A DNA stretch of 64,000 nucleotides from Bacteroidota bacterium (lineage in GTDB: Bacteria > Bacteroidota > Bacteroidia > Flavobacteriales > Weeksellaceae): contig JAEWOD010000027.1 in the NCBI GenBank assembly GCA_023461035.1, positions 62,001-126,000 on the forward strand, in the 5' to 3' direction. Below are positions 28,052-37,130 of this stretch, one piece after another (positions within the stretch are counted from its first letter, which is position 1; each line of letters opens with the position of its first letter). Under the pieces are notes generated by a model, which made no database searches, was not told the DNA's origin, and was given only the letters and a program-made list of their open reading frames with translations. A program made the translations under genes and the position numbers.

Positions 28052-30355
28052 TTAAATTTTCACAAAATTTCCCGGTTCTACTTTTACCGGATTTCCATTT
28101 ACCATGATTTCAAGCGGTTCTTTTCCATCGATAAAGAATTTTGGTTCTCCTTTGGTCACTTTAACCGTTAAAATTTCATTTCGGAAATTCACTTTAAACG
28201 AATAGGAATTCCACTGTTCCGGAATTTGAGGTGTAAAATGTAGTTTACCCTCACGCACTCTCATTCCTCCGAAACCTTCCACGATGCTCATCCAGGTTCC
28301 CGCCATAGACGTGATGTGTAATCCTTCTTCTACCTCTTTGTTGTAATCATCCAAATCCAATCGGGAAGTTCGGAGATAGAATTCATAAGCCTGCTCTATT
28401 CGTCCCAATTTCGCAGCTTGAATGCTGTGTACACAAGGTGAAAGCGATGATTCATGAACCGTCAAAGGTTCGTAGAAATCAAAATGTTTTTCTAATTCTT
28501 CCGTTGAAAACTGGTCTTCAAAAAAATAAAAACCTTGTAAAACATCGGCTTGTTTGATATAAGGCGAACGCAAAATTCTGTCCCATGACCATTTTTGGTT
28601 TAAAGGACGCTGGGATTTATCCAATTCTGAAACGGAGGTTAAATCTTTATCTAAAAATCCATCTTGTTGCAAGTAAACGCCGTGTTTTTCCGAACGAGGA
28701 AAATACATATTGTCCGCCACTTTTTTCCATTCGGAAATTTCTGCTTTTGACAATTTGGCTTTGTTTAGAATTCGTACATAATCTGTATGAAATTCCGATT
28801 CTATTTTCTCAATTTGTTCAATTGTATAATCAATACACCATTTCGCTAAATAGTTGGTATAGAAATTATTATTGATGTTATTTTCATATTCGTTCGGGCC
28901 GGTAACACCCAGCATTACAAATTTTTGTTTGTCTTCCGACCAATTGACTCTTTGATGCCAGAAACGCGAAACTCCTATCAAAACTTCCAATCCTTTTTCC
29001 GGAACATATTCATAATCGCCCGTAAACCGCACATAATTGAAAATCGCAAATGCAATCGCTCCGTTTCGGTGGATTTCTTCGAAGGTAATTTCCCATTCGT
29101 TATGACATTCTTCACCATTCATCGTCACCATCGGATAAAGTGCTGCGCCATTTTTGAACCCTAATTTTTCTGCATTTTCAATGGCTTTCTCCAAATGGTT
29201 AAAGCGATACTCCAGCAGATTTCTCGCAACTTCTTGGTTTTTTGTTGCCATATAAAATGGCAAACAGTAGGCTTCTGTATCCCAATAAGTTGATCCACCG
29301 TATTTCTCGCCTGTAAATCCTTTTGGACCGATGTTGAGTCTTGCGTCTTTTCCTAAATAAGTCTGATTTAATTGGAAAATATTAAAACGAATTCCTTGTT
29401 GGGCTTTCACATCGCCTTCAATCGTGATGTCCGCCATTTCCCAAATCTTTTCCCAGTCCGATTTTTGTTGGTTTAACAATTCATCAAATCCTTTTTGGGA
29501 AGCGGTTTCACTTAGATTTTTTGCAACAGAAATCAATTCGATTTCATCATGATTGTTGGAAACGGTGTATCCGCCAAATTTCACAATCGAAGCCGTTTGA
29601 TTTTGCTCCAGATTTATTTCATATTTTAATTGAGCTTTGGAAATGGAAACATCGGAATTTGGTATGATTTCCTGCTTTTTATCTTCAATGAAAACTGCAT
29701 TTTTCATATAAGTTACGACATTGAAGCCTGTTTTAAACGTTTTTGCCTGAACAAATCCGAAATCGTTTTCCACACCGGAATCCAAATGCTCCCAAAAGGT
29801 TTCTTCCCAGTTTGCATCGCGGTTTTTCACACCGGAATCTACATAAGGTTGAAAAGAAATTTTTGCAGATTGATTCAAAGGTTTGATTTCGTATTTTATC
29901 GCACCCAATTCGTCCAGATCCAACGACAGAAAGCGTTTGACGTTTGCCTCAACTTCGATTCCATTTTGCAATTTGGCCTGAAAATTTCTTCCTAACCATC
30001 CTTCTTTCATATTCAACTCCCGACGAAAATTCTTTATTTCAATTGTATTCAAATCCAGATTTTCACCGTTGATTTGGATGTCTATTCCAATCCAGTTTGG
30101 CGCATTTAAAACCTTGGCGAAATATTCGGGATAACCGTTTTTCCACCATCCGACTTTGGTTTTGTCGGGATAATAAACGCCGGCGATATAACTTCCCTGA
30201 AAAGTTTCTCCGGTGTAAGTTTCCTCAAAATTGGCCCGTTGGCCCATGGCGCCATTCCCAATGCTGAAAATACTTTCAGATGAGGTGACGTGTTCTTTTT
30301 CAAATCCTTCTTCTATGATGGACCATTCGTTTGGTATGATATAATCCTGATTCAT
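28052..30355 (-). CDS. GH65 maltose phosphorylase
   Basis: 767-residue family 65 enzyme without a signal peptide, so cytosolic. It cleaves maltose with phosphate to glucose and beta-glucose-1-phosphate. It shows the N-terminal beta-sandwich, the (alpha/alpha)6 barrel with the catalytic-acid region NGEECHNEWEIT (about residues 410-425), the phosphate-binding LHITSMAGTW segment and a C-terminal beta-sheet. Trehalose or kojibiose phosphorylase would be alternatives in the same family. The adjacent beta-phosphoglucomutase and the starch context favour maltose. It lies 108 bp downstream of pgmB, with a palindrome in the gap. Confidence 0.92.
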   Translation of the reverse strand: MNQDYIIPNEWSIIEEGFEKEHVTSSESIFSIGNGAMGQRANFEETYTGETFQGSYIAGVYYPDKTKVGWWKNGYPEYFAKVLNAPNWIGIDIQINGENLDLNTIEIKNFRRELNMKEGWLGRNFQAKLQNGIEVEANVKRFLSLDLDELGAIKYEIKPLNQSAKISFQPYVDSGVKNRDANWEETFWEHLDSGVENDFGFVQAKTFKTGFNVVTYMKNAVFIEDKKQEIIPNSDVSISKAQLKYEINLEQNQTASIVKFGGYTVSNNHDEIELISVAKNLSETASQKGFDELLNQQKSDWEKIWEMADITIEGDVKAQQGIRFNIFQLNQTYLGKDARLNIGPKGFTGEKYGGSTYWDTEAYCLPFYMATKNQEVARNLLEYRFNHLEKAIENAEKLGFKNGAALYPMVTMNGEECHNEWEITFEEIHRNGAIAFAIFNYVRFTGDYEYVPEKGLEVLIGVSRFWHQRVNWSEDKQKFVMLGVTGPNEYENNINNNFYTNYLAKWCIDYTIEQIEKIESEFHTDYVRILNKAKLSKAEISEWKKVADNMYFPRSEKHGVYLQQDGFLDKDLTSVSELDKSQRPLNQKWSWDRILRSPYIKQADVLQGFYFFEDQFSTEELEKHFDFYEPLTVHESSLSPCVHSIQAAKLGRIEQAYEFYLRTSRLDLDDYNKEVEEGLHITSMAGTWMSIVEGFGGMRVREGKLHFTPQIPEQWNSYSFKVNFRNEILTVKVTKGEPKFFIDGKEPLEIMVNGNPVKVEPGNFVKI

Positions 30356-30416
30356 TATTTCTTGTAATAAGTATTATGTATAAAGTAAAATGTACTTTTT
30401 CGATATTTAACTCAAC

Positions 30417-30457
30417 CCTCCAAGGTTATTCTGATCCTTGTTATTTAACCTTGGAGG
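30417..30457. repeat. Palindrome between pgmB and GH65 genes
   Basis: Arms CCTCCAAGGTTA (30417-30428) and TAACCTTGGAGG (30446-30457), perfect over 12 bp with a 17-nt loop. The CCTTGGAGGT core is shared with the palindrome at 25766-25804. Confidence 0.75.
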
Positions 30458-30463
30458 TTAACG

Positions 30464-31111
30464 CTATATTAATTTCATTTCTTCTAAATCAATTTCTGTA
30501 AAACCGGCAAATATAAAATCGGCTTCATGTAAAACCTCTTTGTCACCGATTCCCACGCTAACCATTCCGGCAATGTTAGCGGCTTGAATTCCGGCTACAG
30601 AATCTTCAAACACGACACATTCTTCATTTTTAGAACTAACTTTTTCCGCACCCAAAAGAAAAACTTCAGGGTCGGGCTTGGCTTTTGAAACATCATTTCC
30701 GTCCACAATTGCGTCAAAATAATCCAGTAATCCTACTTTTTCCAGAATCGGTTTGGCATTTTTGCTGGCTGAGCCCAAAACAATTTTTCCGCCTCCGGAC
30801 TGGATAAATTTCAAAACTTCCAAAACGCCCGGGAGAATTTCGGATGCATCCATTTTTTCAATGTAAGACAAATAATCTGTGTTTTTCTGAATTAAAAACC
30901 GGTCAAAATCGGCATCGGAAATTTGTTTCTTTCCTAATTCTAATATAATTTCGAGTGAACGGATACGGCTTACACCTTTTAAGAGTTCGTTGTGTTCTTT
31001 TGTAAATTCAATTTCCAGTTCGTTGGCCAGATTTTTCCATGCCAGATAATGGTATTTCGCAGTATCGACAATTACGCCGTCGAGATCAAATATGTAGGTT
31101 TTGATTTTCAT
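30464..31111 (-). CDS. pgmB: Beta-phosphoglucomutase
   Basis: 215-residue HAD-superfamily enzyme converting beta-D-glucose-1-phosphate to glucose-6-phosphate through a beta-1,6-bisphosphate intermediate. The HAD motif FDLDGVIVDTAKYHYLAW gives nucleophile Asp9 and acid/base Asp11, and the cap carries LKGVSRIRSLEI as in known beta-PGMs. GSASKNAKPIL and FEDSVAGIQAA supply the remaining catalytic motifs. Its substrate is the product of the GH65 maltose phosphorylase encoded next. Its start overlaps the stop of the MFS gene by one base (TAATG), so the two are translationally coupled. Confidence 0.95.
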   Translation of the reverse strand: MKIKTYIFDLDGVIVDTAKYHYLAWKNLANELEIEFTKEHNELLKGVSRIRSLEIILELGKKQISDADFDRFLIQKNTDYLSYIEKMDASEILPGVLEVLKFIQSGGGKIVLGSASKNAKPILEKVGLLDYFDAIVDGNDVSKAKPDPEVFLLGAEKVSSKNEECVVFEDSVAGIQAANIAGMVSVGIGDKEVLHEADFIFAGFTEIDLEEMKLI

Positions 31112-32628
31112 TATTCCACTTCAATTTTGGCTTTGTCACTTACAAATAATGATAATATTCCCGCAAGAAACATGGACGCTCCTCCGATAAAAAGGGCATA
31201 AATCGGCTGGTTATCAAAAAACCTATTGACTAAAAACCCTAAAATAGAGGCGGCAACTAATTGGGGAATTACAATGAAAAAATTGAAAACACCCATGTAA
31301 TAACCCATTTTGGAAGCCGGCAACGAACCCGAAAGCATCGCATACGGTATCGAAAGTATGCTTGCCCAAGCAATTCCAACTCCGATCATGGGCAGCCATT
31401 CTAAATTTAACATGGTTGGGTTTGTTATAAAATAGATCGAAATTAATCCCAATCCTCCAGCAACCAATGCTAAAAAATGAGTGAATTTCCGACTTGTTTT
31501 TTTGGCAATAATTGGAAGTAAAAATGCAAAAATTGCCGCTACTAAATTGTAATTAGCAAACATTTCGCCTACCTGATTGGCGCCGGTATTATAGGCTTCT
31601 GAAGTTGTATCGGCGGTTTTGTATATATGTTCTGTCACGGCCCCGGTGGTATAAATCCACATAGAAAACAATGCAAACCATGAAAAGAATTGTACTAAGG
31701 CGAGTTGTTTCATCAGTTTCGGCATGGACTGGATATCGCTGACCATGGTTACAAATCCGTTTTTGATGTTTTGCATCTGCATAATTCCTGCAATTGAAAA
31801 AACTAGTCCACCGGATGTAATTAGACCCAAAGTCAGAACATATAAATCCTTTTTTAGATCATGAGAATAAACATAATAAGTAGAAACCAGACCGATGATC
31901 AGCATCAGAACGCCTATCAAGACGGAATTTTTTCCGTTTGCAGGTTCTGAATTTTTATAATCCGGAGATTCTTTCTTTTCTTTTGCCTCAATTAATTTCA
32001 TTTCTTCCGGGGTATATTCTTTGGACTTTATAATTGTCCATAAAACCGCAAGAATAAAGGCGATTCCTCCTATGTAAAACGAATATTTTACCGAATCCGG
32101 AATGATTCCTTCGGCTGCTGTATTGGCTACACCAAAATAGGTCAGGATATTGGGTAATTTTGATGCAACATAAGCTCCCGCCCCTATGAAAAAACTCTGC
32201 ATGGCAAAGCCTTTGGTACGTTGTTCATCAGGGAGATTATCTCCCACAAATGCTCTAAACGGCTCCATCGAGACATTGATAGATGCATCCATGACCCACA
32301 GCATTCCTGCGGCAAACCATAAAACCGGTGAGTTTGGCATGATGAACAATGCAATCGATGCCAATAATGCTCCCACAAGAAAATAAGGTCTTCTTCTTCC
32401 TAATTTGGAATGCCAAGTCCGGTCACTGAAATATCCTATGATAGGTTGCACTATCAAACCTGTCAAAGGAGCTGCCACCCAAAGAATGGGGATTTCATCA
32501 ATTTCAGCACCTAAGGTTTGAAAAATACGACTGACATTTGCATTTTGCAGTGCAAATCCCATTTGAATTCCCAGAAAACCAAAACTCATGTTCCAGATTT
32601 CCCAGAAACCTAATCTACGCTTTTCCAT
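31111..32628 (-). CDS. MFS sugar transporter (maltose/SLC45-like)
   Basis: 505-residue major facilitator protein with about 12 membrane helices, resembling the GPH/SLC45-type maltose and sucrose carriers (N-terminal RRLGFWEIWNMSFGFLGIQMGFALQ, and the loop SDRTWHSKLGRRRPYFL with a typical MFS signature). A charged cytosolic loop around residues 200-235 divides the two halves. It should carry maltose or glucose released in the periplasm into the cytosol. It is the promoter-proximal gene of the minus-strand operon, downstream of an exact TAnnTTTG -7 element. The sugar specificity is inferred from context. Confidence 0.88.
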   Translation of the reverse strand: MEKRRLGFWEIWNMSFGFLGIQMGFALQNANVSRIFQTLGAEIDEIPILWVAAPLTGLIVQPIIGYFSDRTWHSKLGRRRPYFLVGALLASIALFIMPNSPVLWFAAGMLWVMDASINVSMEPFRAFVGDNLPDEQRTKGFAMQSFFIGAGAYVASKLPNILTYFGVANTAAEGIIPDSVKYSFYIGGIAFILAVLWTIIKSKEYTPEEMKLIEAKEKKESPDYKNSEPANGKNSVLIGVLMLIIGLVSTYYVYSHDLKKDLYVLTLGLITSGGLVFSIAGIMQMQNIKNGFVTMVSDIQSMPKLMKQLALVQFFSWFALFSMWIYTTGAVTEHIYKTADTTSEAYNTGANQVGEMFANYNLVAAIFAFLLPIIAKKTSRKFTHFLALVAGGLGLISIYFITNPTMLNLEWLPMIGVGIAWASILSIPYAMLSGSLPASKMGYYMGVFNFFIVIPQLVAASILGFLVNRFFDNQPIYALFIGGASMFLAGILSLFVSDKAKIEVE

Positions 32629-32654
32629 TATCGTAATTAATTGTTAAACAACAC

Positions 32655-32673
32655 GATAAGCGCAAAGCTTATC
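32655..32673. promoter_or_regulatory. Inverted repeat upstream of the MFS operon
   Basis: GATAAGC (32655-32661) and GCTTATC (32667-32673) with a 5-nt spacer, 27 bp before the MFS start. It could be a regulator site or a 5'-UTR hairpin. Confidence 0.35.
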
Positions 32674-32690
32674 AAAACTTATAATCATGT

Positions 32691-32707
32691 GAGAAGTAAA
32701 AATATAA
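32691..32707. promoter_or_regulatory. 17-bp motif shared with the susC upstream region
   Basis: GAGAAGTAAAAATATAA occurs identically at 32691-32707 and at 34021-34037, upstream of the two halves of the glucan locus. Relative to transcription the two copies point in opposite ways, so a DNA-binding site is more plausible than an RNA element. Confidence 0.35.
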
Positions 32708-32719
32708 GTTTTGATTTCA

Positions 32720-32727
32720 CAAATATA
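32720..32727 (-). promoter_or_regulatory. Candidate -7 element of the MFS-pgmB-GH operon
   Basis: Minus-strand TATATTTG matches TAnnTTTG exactly, 92 bp upstream of the MFS start. The intervening leader holds the GATAAGC inverted repeat and the 17-bp shared motif. Confidence 0.4.
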
Positions 32728-32833
32728 AAAGATAATTTGATTTAGAAGAAGTTTTGTTCAGAGTTTTAACCTTTCAGAACCGGAAGTTTAATTTATCGGT
32801 CTAAACTCTACCATTCTCAACTCTCCCACTCTC

Positions 32834-33874
32834 CTACTTTGTAGAGTCTCTTTCAATCAGTTCGGTTTCGATGATGAGAGTCTGATATTCTTCTTCAGGC
32901 GTGATACCTTCCAGTTTGTCGAGAAGAAGTCTGGCGGCAGCTTCACCCATCTGCCTTCCGTGCTGGCTTACGGCCGTAAGGCTTGGATAAGAATATTTAG
33001 GTAAGTCACCGTCTGAAAAAGCAATAATTGAAACTTCTTCAGGGATTTTGGTATTTTTCTTTTTAAAATAATTGGCGGCCGTTATAGTGTAAAATTCGTT
33101 TACGCCGATCAGTCCGTCGATATCCGGATATTTTTGGATTAATTTTTCCAATTCATCAAAGATAAAATTTTCAATTTCATCAGATGTGAATTTGTCTTTT
33201 ACTTTGATAATGAGCGAATTATTTAAATCAATATTGTTTTCAGCCAATGCTTCCATATACCCTTTCAGTCTTAAATTTCCCACTGAAACAAAGTCTTCTG
33301 TTGTAATAAATACAATCTGTTTACAACCGGTGTTCAACAGTTGCTGTGTTGCCTTTTTTGCTCCCTGAAAATCATCAATCACAACTTTATCGCAGTTCAC
33401 ATCGGCCACTTCCCTGTCAAACATGACGATGGGAACGCCTTGCGAAATGGTTTCGTTAAAATGGTGATAATCTGCTTTTTTCATCGTTTCCTTCGCCACA
33501 GACAGGATGAAGCCGTCTATGCTTCCGTTGACCAATGTTTCCATGTTCAGGACTTCTTTTTCAAAGGAATCGTTTGAAACAGCAATGATGACGTTATAAT
33601 TCCGCTGATTGGCAATAGATTCAATCCCCTGAATCACTTTTGTAAAGAAGTGGTTGACGATTTGGGGGATGATGATGGCGATGGATTTGGTGGATTTATT
33701 TCGGAGGTTCAGTGCGATGCTGTTGGGCTTATAATTGTACATTTTGGCAAATGCCTGAATTTTTTGTCTGGTCTCCAACCCGATTTCTTCATTGTCCCTA
33801 AGGGATTTAGAAACGGTAGACACCGAAACACCTAATTCTTTGGCTATTTGTTTTAAGGTCACATTTTTTTTCAA
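32834..33874 (-). CDS. LacI-family transcriptional regulator of the glucan locus
   Basis: 346-residue regulator with an N-terminal LacI helix-turn-helix (TLKQIAKELGVSVSTVSKSLRDNEEIG, about residues 6-32, plus hinge) and a periplasmic-binding-protein-like effector domain to about residue 340. It presumably senses maltose or a derivative and controls the divergent susCDE and MFS-GH operons flanking it. The start appears to be TTG at 33874: an in-frame stop lies upstream, the HTH begins five codons in, and the only nearby ATG is out of frame. A GTG at codon 5 is the alternative. A perfect LacI-type palindrome lies 73 bp upstream. Confidence 0.93.
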   Translation of the reverse strand: MKKNVTLKQIAKELGVSVSTVSKSLRDNEEIGLETRQKIQAFAKMYNYKPNSIALNLRNKSTKSIAIIIPQIVNHFFTKVIQGIESIANQRNYNVIIAVSNDSFEKEVLNMETLVNGSIDGFILSVAKETMKKADYHHFNETISQGVPIVMFDREVADVNCDKVVIDDFQGAKKATQQLLNTGCKQIVFITTEDFVSVGNLRLKGYMEALAENNIDLNNSLIIKVKDKFTSDEIENFIFDELEKLIQKYPDIDGLIGVNEFYTITAANYFKKKNTKIPEEVSIIAFSDGDLPKYSYPSLTAVSQHGRQMGEAAARLLLDKLEGITPEEEYQTLIIETELIERDSTK

Positions 33875-33946
33875 TCCCGGCAGTTTTTTAAATTTTTACA
33901 CCCCAATTGGTTAGAAATATACAAGATATTTAAAAACTTATCAACA

Positions 33947-33960
33947 CGAAAACGTTTTCG
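33947..33960. promoter_or_regulatory. LacI-type operator palindrome
   Basis: CGAAAACGTTTTCG is a perfect 14-bp palindrome with the central CG characteristic of LacI/GalR operators. It lies between the divergent lacI-type gene and susC and is the best candidate binding site for the regulator. Confidence 0.7.
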
Positions 33961-33972
33961 GAAGTTTTCGTA

Positions 33973-33987
33973 GTGTATCGACTACAC
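33973..33987. promoter_or_regulatory. Second inverted repeat before susC
   Basis: GTGTA (33973-33977) and TACAC (33983-33987) around TCGAC form a 15-bp imperfect palindrome just downstream of the LacI-type operator. It might be an accessory operator; there is no other support. Confidence 0.25.
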
Positions 33988-34020
33988 CAACATATGTTCT
34001 ATTTACATATTTTTAACATC

Positions 34021-34037
34021 GAGAAGTAAAAATATAA
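34021..34037. promoter_or_regulatory. 17-bp motif shared with the MFS upstream region
   Basis: Second identical copy of GAGAAGTAAAAATATAA, 121 bp before the susC ATG. Confidence 0.35.
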
Positions 34038-34157
34038 CATTTTTTTCAAAATTTTAATTAATAACTGAGGTATGAAATGAGCCAAAACTTGGAAATAAGA
34101 AATCCAAATTTCTGGTGAATTCCATCTGACAAATTAAAAACAATAAAATTTAAACAG

Positions 34158-37112
34158 ATGAAATTATTGAACAAAATTTATGTTGTTTGTCTTTTGGTTG
34201 TCCCGATATGGGTAGCCGCACAAACAACTGTGACCGGAGTGGTGACCGAAAATGATGGCGGCTTTACGCTTCCTGACGTTACCGTAACTAACCAAAATAC
34301 GCTTGAGGAAGTCTTTACAGATTTGGACGGTGCGTTCAGCATCCAAGCAAATGAAGGTGACATCATCGTGTTTTCACTTGAGGGCTATGATAACATGACG
34401 GTAAATTACGCCAACGAATCTTCACTGAACGTCACCATGCGTACTTCGTCTTCCTTTCAATTGGATGAAGTGGTGGTAATCGGATATGGTACCACAACTT
34501 ATAAAGATGCTACCGGATCTGTGGTCGCGGTAACAGAAAAAGACTTTAACGATGGTGTTGCGACCGCACCGGAACAATTGCTGACCGGAAAGGTGGCTGG
34601 TTTGGCTATTACTACAGGTGGCGGACAACCGGGAACAGGTTCTCTGATTCGAATTCGGGGAGGTTCATCCATCAATGCTGTAAACGACCCATTATTTGTT
34701 GTGGACGGAGTTCCCATGGATAACGGTGCAACCGTTGCGGGATCTTCCAATCCGTTGAATTATATCAATTCCGGAGACATCGAATCCATCAGTGTGTTAA
34801 AAGATGCTTCTGCCACAGCAATCTATGGTGCGAGAGCTTCAAATGGTGTCATCATCATTACCACAAAAAGAGGAAATAAAAACAAAAAACTGGGTGTAAA
34901 CTTTAACAGCTCGGTTTCGCTTTCCGATCGGATTAACCAAGTAGATGTTTTGTCGGCTGATCAATTCCGTCAGTTAATCAATGAGCGTGCAAATGAAGAT
35001 GTAGCGGCATTAATGGGAGACGCAAATACCAACTGGCAGGATGAAATCTTTAAAAAAGCATTGGGGTATGATACCAATGTCGGTTTGACCGGAAACATCA
35101 CTCCCAATTTACCTTTCCGCCTATCATTAGGTTATACCAACCAAGACGGTATTTTAAAAACCAGCAATTTCGAGAGAACCACGGCATCTGTTAGTTTGAC
35201 GCCGTCCTTGTTTGATAATCATTTAACCATCGATGTAAATGCCAAAGGTTCTGTAGAAGAAAATCAATTTGCAGATACTGGGGCCATCGGTTCCGCCATT
35301 ATGATGGATCCGACACAACCGGTTTATTCAGGGAACTCGGATTTCGGTGGATATTGGGAATGGTTAAACAATGAAGGTAATCCCAATGCAAATGCAACCC
35401 GAAATCCATTAGCTATGTTGATGTTAAAGGATAATCATTCTTATGTAAACCGTTTGGTTGGGAATGTGAAATTTGATTATAAAATTCACGGATTTGAAGA
35501 TTTGAAAGCAGTATTGAATTTAGGATTGGATTATTCGCAATCCAGTGGTTCTGAAACAGTTCCGGTTTTTGCGCGGATGAATTATAATTCCGACAACCCG
35601 GCAAACGGTGGTTTAAGTAGAGATTATGACCAAATCCGCAGAAACCAATTGTTTGACTTTTATTTGAATTACAACAAAGAAGTGGCTTCTATCAAAAGTT
35701 TATTTGATGTAACCGCCGGATACTCTTACCAAAGTTTTGATTATGACAATTATGAATTAAGTACCAGCGAAAACGGAGAAGTTTTAAACGGAGAATATAA
35801 TGACATTTATACACGTGTTTTAGTTGGTTTCTTCGGTCGATTCAATTATACGTTCAACGAAAAATATTTATTGACCGGTACGGTTCGTTATGATGGCACC
35901 TCTCGTTTTGCGGAAGATGTAAGATGGGGATTATTCCCGTCATTGGCCGCGGCCTGGAACATTTCGGAAGAGAATTTCTTAAAAGATTCAAAAACGGTTT
36001 CCAATTTGAAACTTCGTGCAGGATGGGGTATCACAGGACAAGAAAACATCAATAACCAGCCTTATCCATATCTACCCATTTATTTGAGTTCAACCAATGC
36101 ATTGGCTTATTATCCAATCGGTGGGAATTTTGTATCGACTTTACGTCCGAACATTTATGACCCAAAACTTAAATGGGAAGAGCAAACTACCTGGAACATC
36201 GGTTTGGATTTCGGATTCTTTAACAACAGAATGTGGGGTTCAGTCGAATATTATCTAAAAGAAACTGAGGACATGATCCAAACAGTTGCTGCACCACTTC
36301 CTAATTTGAATAACCGAATTACGACCAATATCGGAACGATGGAAAACAAAGGGGTGGAAATCGCTTTAGGTGGAGACATCATCAAATCAAAAGATTTGAC
36401 CTGGACTGTTAACGCCAATGCTACTTTTAACGAAAATGAAATCACCAAAATTTCAGGAGTCGGAAACAATGAGTTCTATCTGGCGGGAGATGCTATTTCC
36501 GGAGGAGTCGGGAATTTGGTTCTGGCCAACATGGTAGGTTCACCGGCTTATTCTTTTTATGTATATGAACAAGTTTACGATTCAAACGGAAATCCGATAG
36601 AAGGTGCTTATGTGGATCAAAACGGAGACGGACAAATCAATGATCAGGATTTACGTATTTTCCATTCAGGAAGACCGGATTGGATGTTGGGCTTCAGTTC
36701 CAATTTGAATTATAAAAACTGGGATTTCGGATTCTCTATGAGAGCCAACATCGGAAATTATTTGTATAACAACGTAGCTTCCAACGTAGGAACTTATGCT
36801 TCAACACGGGGAACAAACGGATTTTTGGTAAACATTCAGGCAGATGCTTTGGATTCTCAATTTGAAAACAACGAATATTTCTCTGATTACTATATTCAGA
36901 ACGCATCCTTCCTGAAAATGGATTATATGACACTTGGATACACCTTTAAAGAAATTTTCGGAAAAACCAATATGCGTTTTTACGGAACAGTTCAAAATGT
37001 ATTTACGATTACTGAATATGAAGGACTGGATCCGGAGATCGGAAGTGGAATCGACAACAACGTTTATCCACGTCCGCGGATCTATACGCTGGGTGTAAAT
37101 GTGAACTTTTAA
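34158..37112 (+). CDS. susC: SusC-like TonB-dependent glucan transporter
   Basis: 984-residue SusC/RagA-family receptor that imports maltooligosaccharides across the outer membrane together with the SusD-like lipoprotein. It has a signal peptide (about 1-21), a carboxypeptidase-regulatory-like domain (about 22-100), the SusC TonB-box region (LDEVVVIGYGT, about 102-112), a plug (RIRGGSSINAVNDPLFVVDGVP, ASATAIYGARASNGVIII) and a long barrel ending in TLGVNVNF. It is the first gene of the plus-strand operon. Substrate is assigned from the amylase, GH97 and GH65 neighbours. susC is used as a functional label, not a claim of strict orthology. Confidence 0.93.
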   Translation: MKLLNKIYVVCLLVVPIWVAAQTTVTGVVTENDGGFTLPDVTVTNQNTLEEVFTDLDGAFSIQANEGDIIVFSLEGYDNMTVNYANESSLNVTMRTSSSFQLDEVVVIGYGTTTYKDATGSVVAVTEKDFNDGVATAPEQLLTGKVAGLAITTGGGQPGTGSLIRIRGGSSINAVNDPLFVVDGVPMDNGATVAGSSNPLNYINSGDIESISVLKDASATAIYGARASNGVIIITTKRGNKNKKLGVNFNSSVSLSDRINQVDVLSADQFRQLINERANEDVAALMGDANTNWQDEIFKKALGYDTNVGLTGNITPNLPFRLSLGYTNQDGILKTSNFERTTASVSLTPSLFDNHLTIDVNAKGSVEENQFADTGAIGSAIMMDPTQPVYSGNSDFGGYWEWLNNEGNPNANATRNPLAMLMLKDNHSYVNRLVGNVKFDYKIHGFEDLKAVLNLGLDYSQSSGSETVPVFARMNYNSDNPANGGLSRDYDQIRRNQLFDFYLNYNKEVASIKSLFDVTAGYSYQSFDYDNYELSTSENGEVLNGEYNDIYTRVLVGFFGRFNYTFNEKYLLTGTVRYDGTSRFAEDVRWGLFPSLAAAWNISEENFLKDSKTVSNLKLRAGWGITGQENINNQPYPYLPIYLSSTNALAYYPIGGNFVSTLRPNIYDPKLKWEEQTTWNIGLDFGFFNNRMWGSVEYYLKETEDMIQTVAAPLPNLNNRITTNIGTMENKGVEIALGGDIIKSKDLTWTVNANATFNENEITKISGVGNNEFYLAGDAISGGVGNLVLANMVGSPAYSFYVYEQVYDSNGNPIEGAYVDQNGDGQINDQDLRIFHSGRPDWMLGFSSNLNYKNWDFGFSMRANIGNYLYNNVASNVGTYASTRGTNGFLVNIQADALDSQFENNEYFSDYYIQNASFLKMDYMTLGYTFKEIFGKTNMRFYGTVQNVFTITEYEGLDPEIGSGIDNNVYPRPRIYTLGVNVNF

Positions 37113-37130
37113 TTACAAAATCAATTGAAA

